64,000 bases of DNA from Niastella populi (GCF_002078015.1 NZ_LWBP01000188.1:310001-374000), one strand, 5' to 3'; shown: positions 8,361 to 17,699, numbered from the stretch's first letter. Translations and numbers: made by a program. The notes: generated by a model not told the origin, from the letters alone.

Positions 8361-9179
8361 ATGAGTATGAAATTTTTTTTCTTATCGATATTGTTGTTTA
8401 TAACCGGCAATATATATTCCCGGCAACGCATCGTATCTCTCAATGGCGCAATAAGTGAAATGTTATGCGCCCTGGGGCTGGAGAATGCTATCGTGGGGGT
8501 AGATGTAACCAGTAACTACCCGGCATCACTGCTTCAGAAAAACAAAGTAGGACATAACAGAACCATTTCCGCAGAAGGTATTCTGGCTTTACGCCCAACC
8601 CTCGTATTAGGCATGAAAGACCAACTCAAACCCGAAGTAGCTGAACAGTTGTCGGCAGCCAACGTGAAGGTACACCTGCTGCCACAGGAGTACAGTGTTG
8701 CCGGCACCCGTTCACTACTGGTACAGGTTGCCAATGCAACCGGTGCCGGCGAAAAAGCAAAACAAGTTGAAGCTGCTTTCAGTAAACAATACCTGGCGTT
8801 GCATGTAACACCGGTAAAGAAGAAAGTATTGTTCATTTATGCCCGCGGAACCGGTTCCATGATGGTATCGGGTACCGGTACACCGGTTGACAAAATGATA
8901 CAACTGGCCGGTGCGCAAAATGCCGTTACTGAATTTACCGGCTTTAAACAATTGTCGGCTGAGTCGCTTGTGGCCGCCAATCCCGATGTGATATTGTTGT
9001 TCGATAGCGGACTGCAAAGCATCGGCGGCGCAGATGGTTTATTGAAAGTGCCGGGTGTGGCGCAAACCAATGCCGGCCGTAATAAAAAGGTGGTGTCAAT
9101 GGATGGGCAGTTCCTGAGCGGGTTCGGATTGCGGCTTCCAGAAGCGGTGAATGAGCTCAATAAAAAATTAAACCAGTAG
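8361..9179 (+). CDS. hmuT: Heme ABC transporter, periplasmic substrate-binding protein
   Basis: Carries heme through the periplasm to the HmuUV importer. The 272 residues begin with a signal peptide (MKFFFLSILLFITGNIYS; a second ATG at 8367 may be the true start). The mature part starts QRIVSLNGAISEMLCALGLENAIVGVDVTSNYP, the standard opening of cluster III (FecB/BtuF/HmuT) binding proteins, and ends with VPGVAQTNAGRNKKVVSMDG. The stop codon is followed after 3 bp by the hmuU start, so the two are translationally coupled. Confidence 0.93.
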   Translation: MSMKFFFLSILLFITGNIYSRQRIVSLNGAISEMLCALGLENAIVGVDVTSNYPASLLQKNKVGHNRTISAEGILALRPTLVLGMKDQLKPEVAEQLSAANVKVHLLPQEYSVAGTRSLLVQVANATGAGEKAKQVEAAFSKQYLALHVTPVKKKVLFIYARGTGSMMVSGTGTPVDKMIQLAGAQNAVTEFTGFKQLSAESLVAANPDVILLFDSGLQSIGGADGLLKVPGVAQTNAGRNKKVVSMDGQFLSGFGLRLPEAVNELNKKLNQ

Positions 9180-9182
9180 ATC

Positions 9183-10235
9183 GTGAAGCGTAACCGCATT
9201 ACCATAGGGTTGATCATACTATTGATAGCAACTGCTGTTATAGCAGCCGGCATCGGGGCCATGCATATTGCTCCGCAGCAGGTGATCGCCATTTTGTTAA
9301 AACAGATCAATATACGTATACCTGTAGCGTACGATGAGGGGCTTGCCAATGTGCTTTTACACATCAGGCTGCCGCGGGTAATTGGCGCTGTGCTTATAGG
9401 CGCAGGGCTTGCGGTTTCCGGCGCCGCTTTACAGGGGTTGTTCCGCAACCCCATGGCCGACCCCACGCTGATCGGCATCTCATTCGGCGCTACTTTCTTT
9501 GCAGTGCTTACGATCGTGATCTTATCATCGCTGCCGTTTATGAACAACGGATCGCTGATACCCAGATATTATTTGTTGAATGTAATGACGTTTGCCGGCG
9601 CCTGTCTTACTTCTTTCCTGGTATTCAGACTATCGCGAACAGGAGGGCAGTCGCTGATGACTACCTTACTGCTATCGGGCCTTGCTATAAATGCGCTGTG
9701 CAAAGCGCTCACCGACCTGGTTACCTATTTAGCCAATGATGAGCAGTTGCGCACTGCCACCTTCTGGACCATGGGCAGCCTCGGCGGTATTACCTGGAGC
9801 AGCGTACTGTCATTATTGCCATTCATTCTTACGCCTCTCATCTTGTTGCCCCGGCTGGCAAAATCACTAAATGTATTTGCGCTGGGCGAACAGGAAGCGG
9901 CCTACCTCGGCGTAAAAGTAAAGCGGTTGAAAACACTGATCGTGATCCTTTCCACTTTACTGGTTGGCGCTTCTGTTGCCATTGCAGGTGTTATTGGTTT
10001 TGTCGGCCTGATAGTACCGCACATGTTGCGCAGTGTCATTGGCAGCGATCACCGGCAGTTATTGCCCTGTTGTGCATTGCTGGGCGCCACCTTACTTACC
10101 ATAGCCGATGTGGTGAGCAGAACCATCATTGCGCCGGCCGAATTACCTATAGGAATAGTAACAGCAGTGATTGGCACACCGGTTTTTGTGCTCCTGCTGG
10201 TAAAACAAAAAAAGCAGTTACGGTTGATGTCATGA
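9183..10235 (+). CDS. hmuU: Heme ABC transporter permease (FecCD family)
   Basis: Inner-membrane permease of the heme importer. GTG 9183 is taken as the start because the next in-frame Met would remove the first membrane helix. The 350 residues hold about ten hydrophobic segments and the FecCD hallmarks: RLPRVIGAVLIGAGLAVSGAALQGLFRNPMADPTLIGIS (about 62-100), LGVKVKRLK near 240 and GVIGFVGLIVPHMLR (about 269-283). The last codons overlap hmuV by 4 bp (ATGA). Confidence 0.95.
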   Translation: MKRNRITIGLIILLIATAVIAAGIGAMHIAPQQVIAILLKQINIRIPVAYDEGLANVLLHIRLPRVIGAVLIGAGLAVSGAALQGLFRNPMADPTLIGISFGATFFAVLTIVILSSLPFMNNGSLIPRYYLLNVMTFAGACLTSFLVFRLSRTGGQSLMTTLLLSGLAINALCKALTDLVTYLANDEQLRTATFWTMGSLGGITWSSVLSLLPFILTPLILLPRLAKSLNVFALGEQEAAYLGVKVKRLKTLIVILSTLLVGASVAIAGVIGFVGLIVPHMLRSVIGSDHRQLLPCCALLGATLLTIADVVSRTIIAPAELPIGIVTAVIGTPVFVLLLVKQKKQLRLMS

Positions 10236-11101
10236 TCATTACAGCACAAAACATATCGTATTCAATAGGCAAAAAACCCATTCTGCATAACCTGTCGTTT
10301 GTAATGCAGCCGGGCGAAGTAACGGTTGTGCTGGGAGCCAACGGCGCGGGTAAATCTACATTACTTCGTATGCTGTCTGGCGAACAGCCGCCCACCGCAG
10401 GCAGTGTGCTGTTGAATGATAAAAATATTCAAGCCCTTACCCCGTCACAACTGGCACGGTGCCGGGCGGTTTTGTCGCAGCAGTATATGTTGAACCTCCC
10501 TTTCTCCTGTGAAGAGATCGTAATGATGGGGCGGTATCCGCATTTTAATAATCATCCGGCTCAGGCAGACCACGACATAGTTCAGCAATGCATGCAGGAA
10601 ATGCAGGCAGCACAGTTCACGGGTCGTTTGTATCAAACGTTATCTGGCGGGGAGCAACAAAGAGTGCAAATGGCCCGTGTATTGGCGCAACTGCGCGAAG
10701 TAAATGCTGCTGAGGTAACCGGTAAACTGCTATTGCTCGATGAGCCAACGGCCAGTCTCGACTGCCTGCACCAGCAGGCTTGTTTGCACAAGGCGCGTGA
10801 CCTTGCGCAACAGGGGTATACCGTGGTAGTAATATTGCATGATTTAAATCTGGCGGCACAGTTTGCCGATAAGATATTGTTATTAAAGAACGGGTGTTTG
10901 ATAAAACAGGGCGCCATGCACGAGGTATTGCAGCCAGATTGTATTGCCGATGCGTATGAAATGGAAGTGGATACCTGGCATAATGAAAACTATCGATTTC
11001 CGGTTCTGGTGCCTGCCATTCACAGGAGAACGCCCGTATTAAAGGCTTCTAACAAAAACAACAAAAATGAGCACAATGACAAACCTTTCGTTAAAAGATA
11101 A
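10232..11101 (+). CDS. hmuV: Heme ABC transporter ATP-binding protein
   Basis: ATPase of the heme importer, 289 residues. ATG 10232 overlaps the hmuU stop as ATGA; upstream in-frame codons belong to hmuU sequence. Walker A is GANGAGKST (about 35-43), the signature is LSGGEQQR (about 137), Walker B is LLLLDEPTASLD (about 168) and the switch histidine is in ILHDLNLA. A short C-terminal extension runs 35 bp into hmuS. Confidence 0.96.
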   Translation: MIITAQNISYSIGKKPILHNLSFVMQPGEVTVVLGANGAGKSTLLRMLSGEQPPTAGSVLLNDKNIQALTPSQLARCRAVLSQQYMLNLPFSCEEIVMMGRYPHFNNHPAQADHDIVQQCMQEMQAAQFTGRLYQTLSGGEQQRVQMARVLAQLREVNAAEVTGKLLLLDEPTASLDCLHQQACLHKARDLAQQGYTVVVILHDLNLAAQFADKILLLKNGCLIKQGAMHEVLQPDCIADAYEMEVDTWHNENYRFPVLVPAIHRRTPVLKASNKNNKNEHNDKPFVKR

Positions 11102-12101
11102 ATGGCTGACGTTTCACCGCGACAACCCGCGGGTGCGCATCAGGGATGCCGCGCGGCAGTTGGGAACAACGGAAGCAGAAATAGTAGCTGCTTTTACAGG
11201 CAGCAGTGTGATACGGCTCGAAAATAAATTCCCTGAGCTTTGGAAGCGTATGCCTGAGCTTGGTTATATAATGGCGCTTACCCGCAACGAAAGTTGTGTG
11301 CATGAACGCAAAGGCGTTTTTGAGAAAGTAGGTATCAACAGCCGTCATGTAGGAGTTGTAGTAGGTGACGATATCGATATGCGGATGTTCTTCGAACGCT
11401 GGGCCTTTGGCTTTGCCGTATTTGAAAATGAAGCGGCCGCTTTTAAGAAATCGATCCAGGTGTTCGATCACCAGGGCACAGCCGTAGTAAAGATATTTCT
11501 GCAGGAGAATAGTAACCATGAAGCATTTGAAACGCTGGCGCGAGAGTTTGAAGATACCCTGCAACTGCCGGCACTTGCTATTCGCCCGGCAGATCCCGCG
11601 CCGGTTTATAATGACGACCAGGTTGAGGTAAATACTTTCCGGGAAGATTGGAGCGCTTTGAAGGATACGCATGATTTCTTCCCTATGCTTAAAAAGCACA
11701 ATGTATCACGGCTGCATGCCCTGCGCATAGCCGGTGATTTTGCCCGGCAGGTAGCTAACGACCAGGTAAAATCGCTTTTACAGCTGGCAGCCGAAAGGGA
11801 AATGGAGATAATGGTATTTGTGTCGAACCACGGTAATATACAGATACATACAGGCCCGGTAAAAAAGATAGTGGAAATACCCGGATGGATCAATGTTATG
11901 GATGCGGCATTTAACCTGCACCTGAAACTGGATGACATTGCCAGTACCTGGGTGGTTAAAAAGCCAACAACCGACGGTTTGGTGCATTCGCTCGAAATAT
12001 TTGATGCCAATGGTAATATGGCGGTGCAGTTCTTTGGTAAAAGAAAACCGGGAACGGCCGAGTTACCGGCATGGACTGAACTTGTAACAGGATTGCAATA
12101 G
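11067..12101 (+). CDS. hmuS: Hemin-degrading or heme-carrier factor, HemS/HmuS family
   Basis: Cytoplasmic protein that accepts imported heme and releases iron or carries heme. The 344 residues show the two tandem halves of the HemS/ChuS fold: an N-terminal half with YIMALTRNESCVHERKG and a C-terminal half with FVSNHGNIQIHTGPVKKI. LDDIASTWVVKKPTTDGLVHSLE near 290-312 is a conserved family segment. The start overlaps hmuV by 35 bp (a second ATG at 11076 overlaps less). It is the last gene of the hmu operon. Confidence 0.93.
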   Translation: MSTMTNLSLKDKWLTFHRDNPRVRIRDAARQLGTTEAEIVAAFTGSSVIRLENKFPELWKRMPELGYIMALTRNESCVHERKGVFEKVGINSRHVGVVVGDDIDMRMFFERWAFGFAVFENEAAAFKKSIQVFDHQGTAVVKIFLQENSNHEAFETLAREFEDTLQLPALAIRPADPAPVYNDDQVEVNTFREDWSALKDTHDFFPMLKKHNVSRLHALRIAGDFARQVANDQVKSLLQLAAEREMEIMVFVSNHGNIQIHTGPVKKIVEIPGWINVMDAAFNLHLKLDDIASTWVVKKPTTDGLVHSLEIFDANGNMAVQFFGKRKPGTAELPAWTELVTGLQ

Positions 12102-12131
12102 CAATCGCCTGTTTCCGTAATGTGGAAAAAG

Positions 12132-12157
12132 GTGCGGCCCTGATCTCAGGGCTGCAC
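12132..12157 (+). terminator. Hairpin after the hmu operon
   Basis: A 12-bp stem with one G-T wobble and a 2-base loop lies 30 bp after the hmuS stop. The nearest T-run (12178-12187) is some 20 bases away, so it is not a classic terminator; a bipartite terminator or an mRNA 3'-end stabiliser is possible. Confidence 0.5.
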
Positions 12158-12282
12158 TAAAAATATTTAGCTGGCGGTTTTTTTTCTTATTGCGTAAACC
12201 ATTTTTCCAATTGTATAACGATCTTTTGCCTTTCCAGGGCATTTTTGCAATTTAACTGGCGTGGTTTGCGCAATTTAACCGT

Positions 12283-13404
12283 ATGACTATCAAAAAGATT
12301 ATTGGAAAAGTTCATTTGTGGCTGGGTTTTACTTCAGGGATTATCGTTTTTGTTATCGCCGTAACCGGCTGTTTGTATGCTTTTCAGGCTGAGATCAGCG
12401 AGCTTACACAATCATCTTACAGGAAGGTGGCCCCGCAGCAAGCGCCGTTCCTACTGCCGTCGCAAATGAAAGCGATCGCTGAGAAACAACTTCCGGGCAA
12501 ACACCTGCACAGCGTTCAGTACGGACTAAAAGACCGGGCTGCGGTAGCTACCTTTTACAGTTTTACGCCCCAGTATTATTATACGGTATATATAAATCCC
12601 TATAGCGGTGAAGTATTGAAGGTGAAGAATATGGACCGCGATTTTTTTCGAATAGTGCTGATGGGGCATTATTACCTCTGGTTGCCTGAAGCGGTAGGCC
12701 AGCAGGTTGCCATTTATTCAACCATCATATTTGTGGTGATGATGATCTCCGGTCTTATATTATGGTGGCCACGGAACAAAGCGGCTGCAAAGCAACGGTT
12801 CTCTATTAAATGGAGTGCCGCCTGGCGCCGGAAGAATTACGATCTGCACAATGTGCTGGGGTTTTATATGACCTGGGTTGCGATCATTTTGGCCATTACC
12901 GGACTGGTCTTCGGCTGGCAGTTGCTGGCAAATGCTATTTATAAAACTGCCGGCGGAAAAAAATCGCTTACCTACGTGGAGCCGCTATCAGATACAACAA
13001 AAATAACGATTGCGACCGCAGGCCCAGTTGATAAGTTATGGCAACAGATGCAACAGGAGCATAAGGATGCGGAAACAATTGAAATGCATTTTGGGGCTGA
13101 GGCCAAATCATCGCTTGAGGTTGCCATAAATACTGATGCAGATACCTACTGGAAGAGTGATTATCGCTTTTTTGATCAGTACACGATGAAGGAATTGCCG
13201 GTAGATCATATTTACGGCCGCTTTAAAGATGCAAAAGGAGCCGATAAGCTGTTACGAATGAATTACGATATACACACCGGCGCCATTTTGGGATTGCCAG
13301 GAAAGATACTGGCCTTTTTCGCTTCCCTTATTGCTGCCAGTTTGCCAATTACCGGTTTTATGATCTGGTGGGGCAGGAGAAAGAAAAAGCCCCTACCGAA
13401 GTAA
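12283..13404 (+). CDS. PepSY-associated transmembrane protein (PiuB-like)
   Basis: Inner-membrane protein of 373 residues with four hydrophobic helices: about 15-35 (TSGIIVFVIAVTGCLYAF), 145-163 (IYSTIIFVVMMISGLILWW), 198-215 (WVAIILAITGLVFGWQLL) and 345-365. The N-terminal IIGKVHLWLGFTSG and the LHNVLGFYMTWVAIILAITGL segment are typical of the PepSY_TM family, members of which are often encoded beside TonB receptors and proposed to reduce iron or siderophore complexes. Position directly after the hmu operon supports a role in iron or heme use, but this is inferred. It probably has its own promoter, since a hairpin separates it from hmuS. Confidence 0.85.
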   Translation: MTIKKIIGKVHLWLGFTSGIIVFVIAVTGCLYAFQAEISELTQSSYRKVAPQQAPFLLPSQMKAIAEKQLPGKHLHSVQYGLKDRAAVATFYSFTPQYYYTVYINPYSGEVLKVKNMDRDFFRIVLMGHYYLWLPEAVGQQVAIYSTIIFVVMMISGLILWWPRNKAAAKQRFSIKWSAAWRRKNYDLHNVLGFYMTWVAIILAITGLVFGWQLLANAIYKTAGGKKSLTYVEPLSDTTKITIATAGPVDKLWQQMQQEHKDAETIEMHFGAEAKSSLEVAINTDADTYWKSDYRFFDQYTMKELPVDHIYGRFKDAKGADKLLRMNYDIHTGAILGLPGKILAFFASLIAASLPITGFMIWWGRRKKKPLPK

Positions 13405-13447
13405 GGGCTGTACTAATCAAATACCATTAACCATTAAACCTTATCCT

Positions 13448-13501
13448 ATGAAAGCACAAAGATACATATAAATTGCTTCATATGTATCTTTGTGCTTTCA
13501 T
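13448..13501 (+). repeat. Perfect 22-bp inverted repeat
   Basis: Bases 13448-13469 and 13480-13501 are exact reverse complements around a 10-base loop. Each arm contains TATCTTTG (13485-13492 on +, mirrored on -), so both arms carry a promoter-like -7 box pointing outwards. The left arm also encodes a seven-codon ORF (MKAQRYI, then TAA). It lies between the convergent PepSY and NagX-like genes. A few decayed ACCATTA heptamers precede it (13421-13441). Confidence 0.85.
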
Positions 13502-13552
13502 TTTGCAATCTGTTAACGACAAAATCCTATCTACACAATTTCTCGCTATTTG

Positions 13553-14743
13553 TTAAATTTTCAATCTTATCCGCCATTTTTCGAACAATCCCGTAAGCAG
13601 TATGATCAGCAAGGCAAATAATAACGATTTGATGAGACCCACAGCTCCGCTTACAATTGCCGCCGGCAAACTAATACCTGCCAGAAGATATAATGGATAA
13701 TATATATAGGGAAGCAAATACGCGGTAAGCGTGCTGGTACCGGCTGGTTTGATAATATTGAATACTGATTGTTTTTGTTTACGGTCAACCAGCCATATTA
13801 AAGCGGTAAACACAAGTATGCTGATGCCCGTACAAACCATTACCCACGACGGCGTAGCCCGTATTTTTGAAATGCCTGCCAGTGGCCGAATGGCAAAACC
13901 GCCCGCCAGCATTACCACACCAAAAAGCAACAGTATCGTAAAGCATACATTGTATTTGCCTTTTTCTGCCCATGATGAATACAATACAGCGGTAATGATG
14001 CCTGCTATGGTAAGGGCAGGTGAAGAACCGTCGCCGGTGATCCACACATAGGGCCTTACCGGGTCGAGCACATGCAGCCATCCTGCCTTTGCCGCTATGT
14101 TGAATAGTGTAAAGAATACGAGTGCGCTTATCAATATGGGTAGCTTTCCTTTTGAGAACAGGAATATAAGCGATGATATCAGGTATGCCCAGCCAATAAG
14201 CCCCAGTATGCCCCACCAGTGCGGTTTTAACCAGCTTGTATTTCCGTTCTCGCCGCCTTTGTATACAATGGCAAGAGATACGAGCAGCAAAATACCGGCG
14301 CCCTGCAATGCATACTTTTTGGGTGTTGAGAGTGTGGGCGCATAATCAAGCCATATGAGAAAAAAGCTGACCGTCAATAATATCTGCCAGAGTGGTTTTG
14401 GTAGCAGGGCCGCTTCATTATTATAGCTTTCGAGGTTTACATGAAAGAAACCCATTACCAGCAGCGCCACTGAGCGCACCAGAATATGGCCCAGTATATT
14501 GCTTTGCGAAGCGCCTTTCGACCAGCGGTTGCCAATGGCGAATGGGATGGAGAGCCCGACGATAAAAAGGAAAGCAGGAAAGACCACATCTGACAAACCC
14601 ATTCCATCTTCAGTGGCCTGGGTATGTTCGAGCCATTGGGGAACATTGGTGAGGGTCCACAAATCGTTAACAAAGATCATCAGGAACATGGTAAGTGCTC
14701 TGAATACATCGATGGATGCAAGTCGTTGTTTGAATGAGGGCAT
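13553..14743 (-). CDS. NagX/HGSNAT-like membrane acyltransferase (DUF5009-type)
   Basis: Integral membrane protein, 396 residues, about ten helices. The opening RLASIDVFRALTMFLMIFVNDLW and VVFPAFLFIVGLSIPFA match the heparan-alpha-glucosaminide N-acetyltransferase-like family found in sugar-using Bacteroidota (NagX). Predicted role is transmembrane acetyl transfer to amino sugars or a related membrane function; the substrate is not visible. It lies downstream of hemL on the same strand with a 200-bp gap, so it is probably a separate unit. Confidence 0.8.
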   Translation of the reverse strand: MPSFKQRLASIDVFRALTMFLMIFVNDLWTLTNVPQWLEHTQATEDGMGLSDVVFPAFLFIVGLSIPFAIGNRWSKGASQSNILGHILVRSVALLVMGFFHVNLESYNNEAALLPKPLWQILLTVSFFLIWLDYAPTLSTPKKYALQGAGILLLVSLAIVYKGGENGNTSWLKPHWWGILGLIGWAYLISSLIFLFSKGKLPILISALVFFTLFNIAAKAGWLHVLDPVRPYVWITGDGSSPALTIAGIITAVLYSSWAEKGKYNVCFTILLLFGVVMLAGGFAIRPLAGISKIRATPSWVMVCTGISILVFTALIWLVDRKQKQSVFNIIKPAGTSTLTAYLLPYIYYPLYLLAGISLPAAIVSGAVGLIKSLLFALLIILLTGLFEKWRIRLKI

Positions 14744-14942
14744 TGTAGTTGGTTCGGTTACAATATAGAGTTCCGGTTTTTCGGTTTTTGTACTCGTTCT
14801 GTCATGTATAATAATGAAAAAAGCCGTATCAGGAGTTTTATTCCATCAACGGCTAATATCGGGTATTGTGTTGTAAAACCGGAACGCCGGTATATTGGGC
14901 TTATGATTTGGCCAATATCATTTACAAACAGTATTGTTTATT

Positions 14943-16229
14943 TTATAATATCTCCTGCAGGCTTTCTTTTGTTGCCTTTATTGTTGCATCCAGATCTTCT
15001 TGGGTTAGTGCACTGCAAAGGAACCAGGTTTCGAAAGCAGAGGGTGGTAAATACACGCCGCGTTTCAACATGGCGTGGAAGTATTTTTTGAAAAGCTCAT
15101 TGTTTGCTGATGCCGCTGTTGCGAAATTGACAACCGGGTGTTCACTGAAGTGTACGCTAATCATAGATCCCAGCTGGTTGATCACATATGGGGTACCACT
15201 GGCTTTCAACACATCGTTCAACCCATTGCGCAGGTAGCTGGTTGCTTCGTCAAGCTGTTTATAGATAGAAGAATTTTCTTTCAGCGTTTTCAGCATCACA
15301 TAACCCGCAATCATTGCAAGCGGATTACCACTTAAGGTTCCGGCCTGGTATACGTTACCCAGCGGCGAAATATGTTGCATGATCTCTTTTTTGCCGCCAA
15401 AAGCGCCAACCGGCATACCGCCGCCGATCACCTTACCATAGGTAACCAGGTCGGCTTTTATTTGTAAGCGCTCTTGTGCGCCGCCCGGCGCCAGCCGGAA
15501 CCCGGTCATTACTTCATCCATGATGAATACAATGCCATGTTTATCGCAAATAGCGCGCAGGCCTTCAAGGAAACCGGCTTGCGGAATGATGCAACCCATA
15601 TTGCCTGCTACCGGTTCTATTATGATAGCAGCTATTTCGCCATTGTGACCCGTTACCAGTTGTTCAACGGCGGCCAGGTCATTATAAGCGCAGGTAAGCG
15701 TATCGTTGGCAACACCAGCGGTTACGCCGGGTACCGTTTGAATATTGAAAGTGGCTACACCGCTGCCTGCTTTAACCAGGAAGGAATCGGCATGACCATG
15801 ATAACAGCCTTCGAATTTGATGATCTTGTTGCGGCCGGTAAAACCACGCGCCAGCCTGATGGCGCTCATACAGGCTTCGGTTCCGCTGCTTACCATGCGA
15901 ATGAGATCTACGTTTGGCGACATGCTGATGATAAGCTCGGCCATTTCAATTTCCAGTTCGGTAGGCGCGCCGAATGATGTTGAATATTGGGCGTAATCCT
16001 GAATGGCCTTTACCACAGGTTCATAAGCATGGCCCAGGATCATGGGGCCCCAGGAGTTGATATAGTCGATAAAACGGTTGCCATCGGCATCGTACATATA
16101 AGCGCCTTTGGCCGATTTCATAAATACCGGTGTGCCGCCTACGCTTTTAAATGCGCGAACGGGAGAATTTACGCCGCCGGGAATACTTTGTTGCGCCCGG
16201 CTGAACAGGTTGATGCTTTTTTCAAACAT
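14943..16229 (-). CDS. hemL: Glutamate-1-semialdehyde 2,1-aminomutase
   Basis: PLP enzyme that converts glutamate-1-semialdehyde to 5-aminolevulinate, the second step of C5 heme synthesis. The 428 residues match the family length. Family motifs are [18 protein letters not shown] (15-32), [16 protein letters not shown] (114-129), [10 protein letters not shown] (236-245) and the PLP lysine K266 in [16 protein letters not shown]. It is the last gene of the heme operon. Its start is 5 bp from a heptamer array that closes the IVP cassette. Confidence 0.98.
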   Translation of the reverse strand: MFEKSINLFSRAQQSIPGGVNSPVRAFKSVGGTPVFMKSAKGAYMYDADGNRFIDYINSWGPMILGHAYEPVVKAIQDYAQYSTSFGAPTELEIEMAELIISMSPNVDLIRMVSSGTEACMSAIRLARGFTGRNKIIKFEGCYHGHADSFLVKAGSGVATFNIQTVPGVTAGVANDTLTCAYNDLAAVEQLVTGHNGEIAAIIIEPVAGNMGCIIPQAGFLEGLRAICDKHGIVFIMDEVMTGFRLAPGGAQERLQIKADLVTYGKVIGGGMPVGAFGGKKEIMQHISPLGNVYQAGTLSGNPLAMIAGYVMLKTLKENSSIYKQLDEATSYLRNGLNDVLKASGTPYVINQLGSMISVHFSEHPVVNFATAASANNELFKKYFHAMLKRGVYLPPSAFETWFLCSALTQEDLDATIKATKESLQEIL

Positions 16230-16234
16230 AAAAA

Positions 16235-16715
16235 GGTCAATGGTGAATGGTCAATGGTCAATTGTTAAGCTATTTTCTATCAATTAGTGATGTTAGAATT
16301 TTGAAGCTTCTGACCATTGAATCACCGAGTTTATTTAATTCTAAGTTATTTAAATATTCTAATTCTTTTGCTAAATCTAAAGCCGCATCGATTTCAATGA
16401 CAGATCCTCTGGCAATTTCGTAATATCTTTTTCGTTCCTGATCAGGTTTTCTGGAAGCACCTTCTGAAATATTCAGATGTACTGATAGCGCCGCTCTTCT
16501 AATTTGCGAAATCATTCCAAGCTTTTCTTCAATTGGAAATGATTTGGTTATTTTATAACATTCGAAAACAAAGAATTTCGAAATGGTATAGAGGTCCATT
16601 TTTTGATGGTTAAGAGTCAGGAACATGTTAATGGTTTTAAAGTTTAAACAAGTGCCTACTTATCTGAGCCTACCATTAATGTTTTTTATTGACCATTCAC
16701 CATTGACCATTCACG
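16235..16715 (-). mobile_element. IVP cassette 1: four-helix-bundle gene between inverted heptamer arrays
   Basis: Left array 16235-16262 (GGTCAAT, GGTGAAT, GGTCAAT, GGTCAAT) and right array 16688-16715 (ATTGACC, ATTCACC, ATTGACC, ATTCACG) each hold four heptamers. Bases 16235-16255 and 16688-16708 are perfect 21-bp inverted repeats. The cassette fills the hemB-hemL gap: the right array overlaps the hemB stop codon and the left array ends 5 bp from the hemL start. Calling it mobile is an inference from this layout. Confidence 0.6.
16270..16599 (-). CDS. Four helix bundle protein, 23S-rRNA intervening-sequence (S23/IVP) family
   Basis: Small protein of 109 residues (start at ATG 16599; an ATG at 16626 adds 9 residues that look non-coding). 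Family features: ITKSFPIEEKLGMISQIRRAALSVHLNISEGASRK (about 17-52), the conserved QIRRAA and N-I-x-EG, then YYEIARGSVIEIDAALDLAKELEYL. Members were first found inside intervening sequences of 23S rRNA genes, and the Avd protein of diversity-generating retroelements shares the fold; no biochemical role is generally agreed. Here there is no rRNA gene. The gene is AT-richer than hemB and hemL and is bracketed by inverted heptamer arrays. Confidence 0.9.
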   Translation of the reverse strand: MDLYTISKFFVFECYKITKSFPIEEKLGMISQIRRAALSVHLNISEGASRKPDQERKRYYEIARGSVIEIDAALDLAKELEYLNNLELNKLGDSMVRSFKILTSLIDRK

Positions 16716-17685
16716 ACAATAATTTCACCGCGTCCTTCGCAAAATATGTCGCAATGAGATCAGCGCCGGCTCTTTTGATAGCAGTAAGCGTTTCAAGAAT
16801 GGCTTTGTTCTCATCTATCCAGCCCATTTTGGCGGCTGCTTTTATCATGGCATATTCGCCGCTGATATTATAGGCGCTAACAGGTACCGATACCGCGTTC
16901 TTTACTTCCCTGATGATGTCGAGATAGGCCAGCGCGGGTTTTACCATTACGATATCGGCGCCTTCTTCTACATCCATCAACGTTTCTTTAACCGCTTCAA
17001 TGCGATTGCTGTAATCCATCTGGTAGGTTTTCTTATCGCCAAAACCTGGTGCGCTGTCAAGTGCATCGCGGAACGGACCATAAAAGCAGGATGCATATTT
17101 TGCGCTGTAGCTCATGATGCCGGTCTTGTGCAGTCCGTTTTCTTCCAGTGCTTCCCGAATGGCGGCAATACGGCCATCCATCATATCGCTGGGGGCAACG
17201 AAATCGGCGCCCGCCTGTGCATGGCTTACGCTCATTTGCGCAAGCACTTCCACTGTGGCATCGTTTACAATTTCCGATCCTTCCACAATGCCATCATGGC
17301 CATAGGTAGAAAAAGGGTCAAGCGCTACATCGGTCATCACCAGCATGTCGGGACAGGCCTCTTTAATGGCACGGATGCTGCGCTGCATCAGGCCTTTGGG
17401 GTTTAATGCTTCTGTGCCCTTATTATCTTTCAGTTCGTCTTTACACTTGATGAACAGTAACACGCATTTAAGCCCCATGCTCCACAATTCTTTCACTTCT
17501 TTAACGGTATTATCGAGGCTCATGCGAAAATAACCAGGCATGGATGCTATTTCTTCTTTATAGTTCTCGCCTTCGTTGATGAACAGCGGCACTATAAAAT
17601 CATTCGGTGTCAATATGGTTTCAGCCACCATGCTTCTGATGGCCGGCGACTGGCGTAATATGCGGTTTCTACGTTGTAAGTACAT
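16711..17685 (-). CDS. hemB: Porphobilinogen synthase (delta-aminolevulinic acid dehydratase)
   Basis: Condenses two 5-aminolevulinate molecules to porphobilinogen. The 324 residues include the two Schiff-base lysines K196 (SYSAKYASCFYGPFRDAL) and K249 (VMVKPALAYLD). The metal-site segment at 119-131 reads DVALDPFSTYGHD, with aspartates where zinc enzymes have cysteines, so this is the magnesium-type, zinc-independent form. The stop codon lies inside the heptamer array of IVP cassette 1. Upstream is the decayed IVP cassette 2, then hemF. Confidence 0.97.
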   Translation of the reverse strand: MYLQRRNRILRQSPAIRSMVAETILTPNDFIVPLFINEGENYKEEIASMPGYFRMSLDNTVKEVKELWSMGLKCVLLFIKCKDELKDNKGTEALNPKGLMQRSIRAIKEACPDMLVMTDVALDPFSTYGHDGIVEGSEIVNDATVEVLAQMSVSHAQAGADFVAPSDMMDGRIAAIREALEENGLHKTGIMSYSAKYASCFYGPFRDALDSAPGFGDKKTYQMDYSNRIEAVKETLMDVEEGADIVMVKPALAYLDIIREVKNAVSVPVSAYNISGEYAMIKAAAKMGWIDENKAILETLTAIKRAGADLIATYFAKDAVKLLS

Positions 17686-17699
17686 ACATTTAATTTTTC

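Noticed and set aside
12132-12157. Hairpin after hmuS as an operator for a repressor
   Set aside because: The palindrome follows the operon and is over 100 bp from the next start; a 3'-end structure is the simpler reading.
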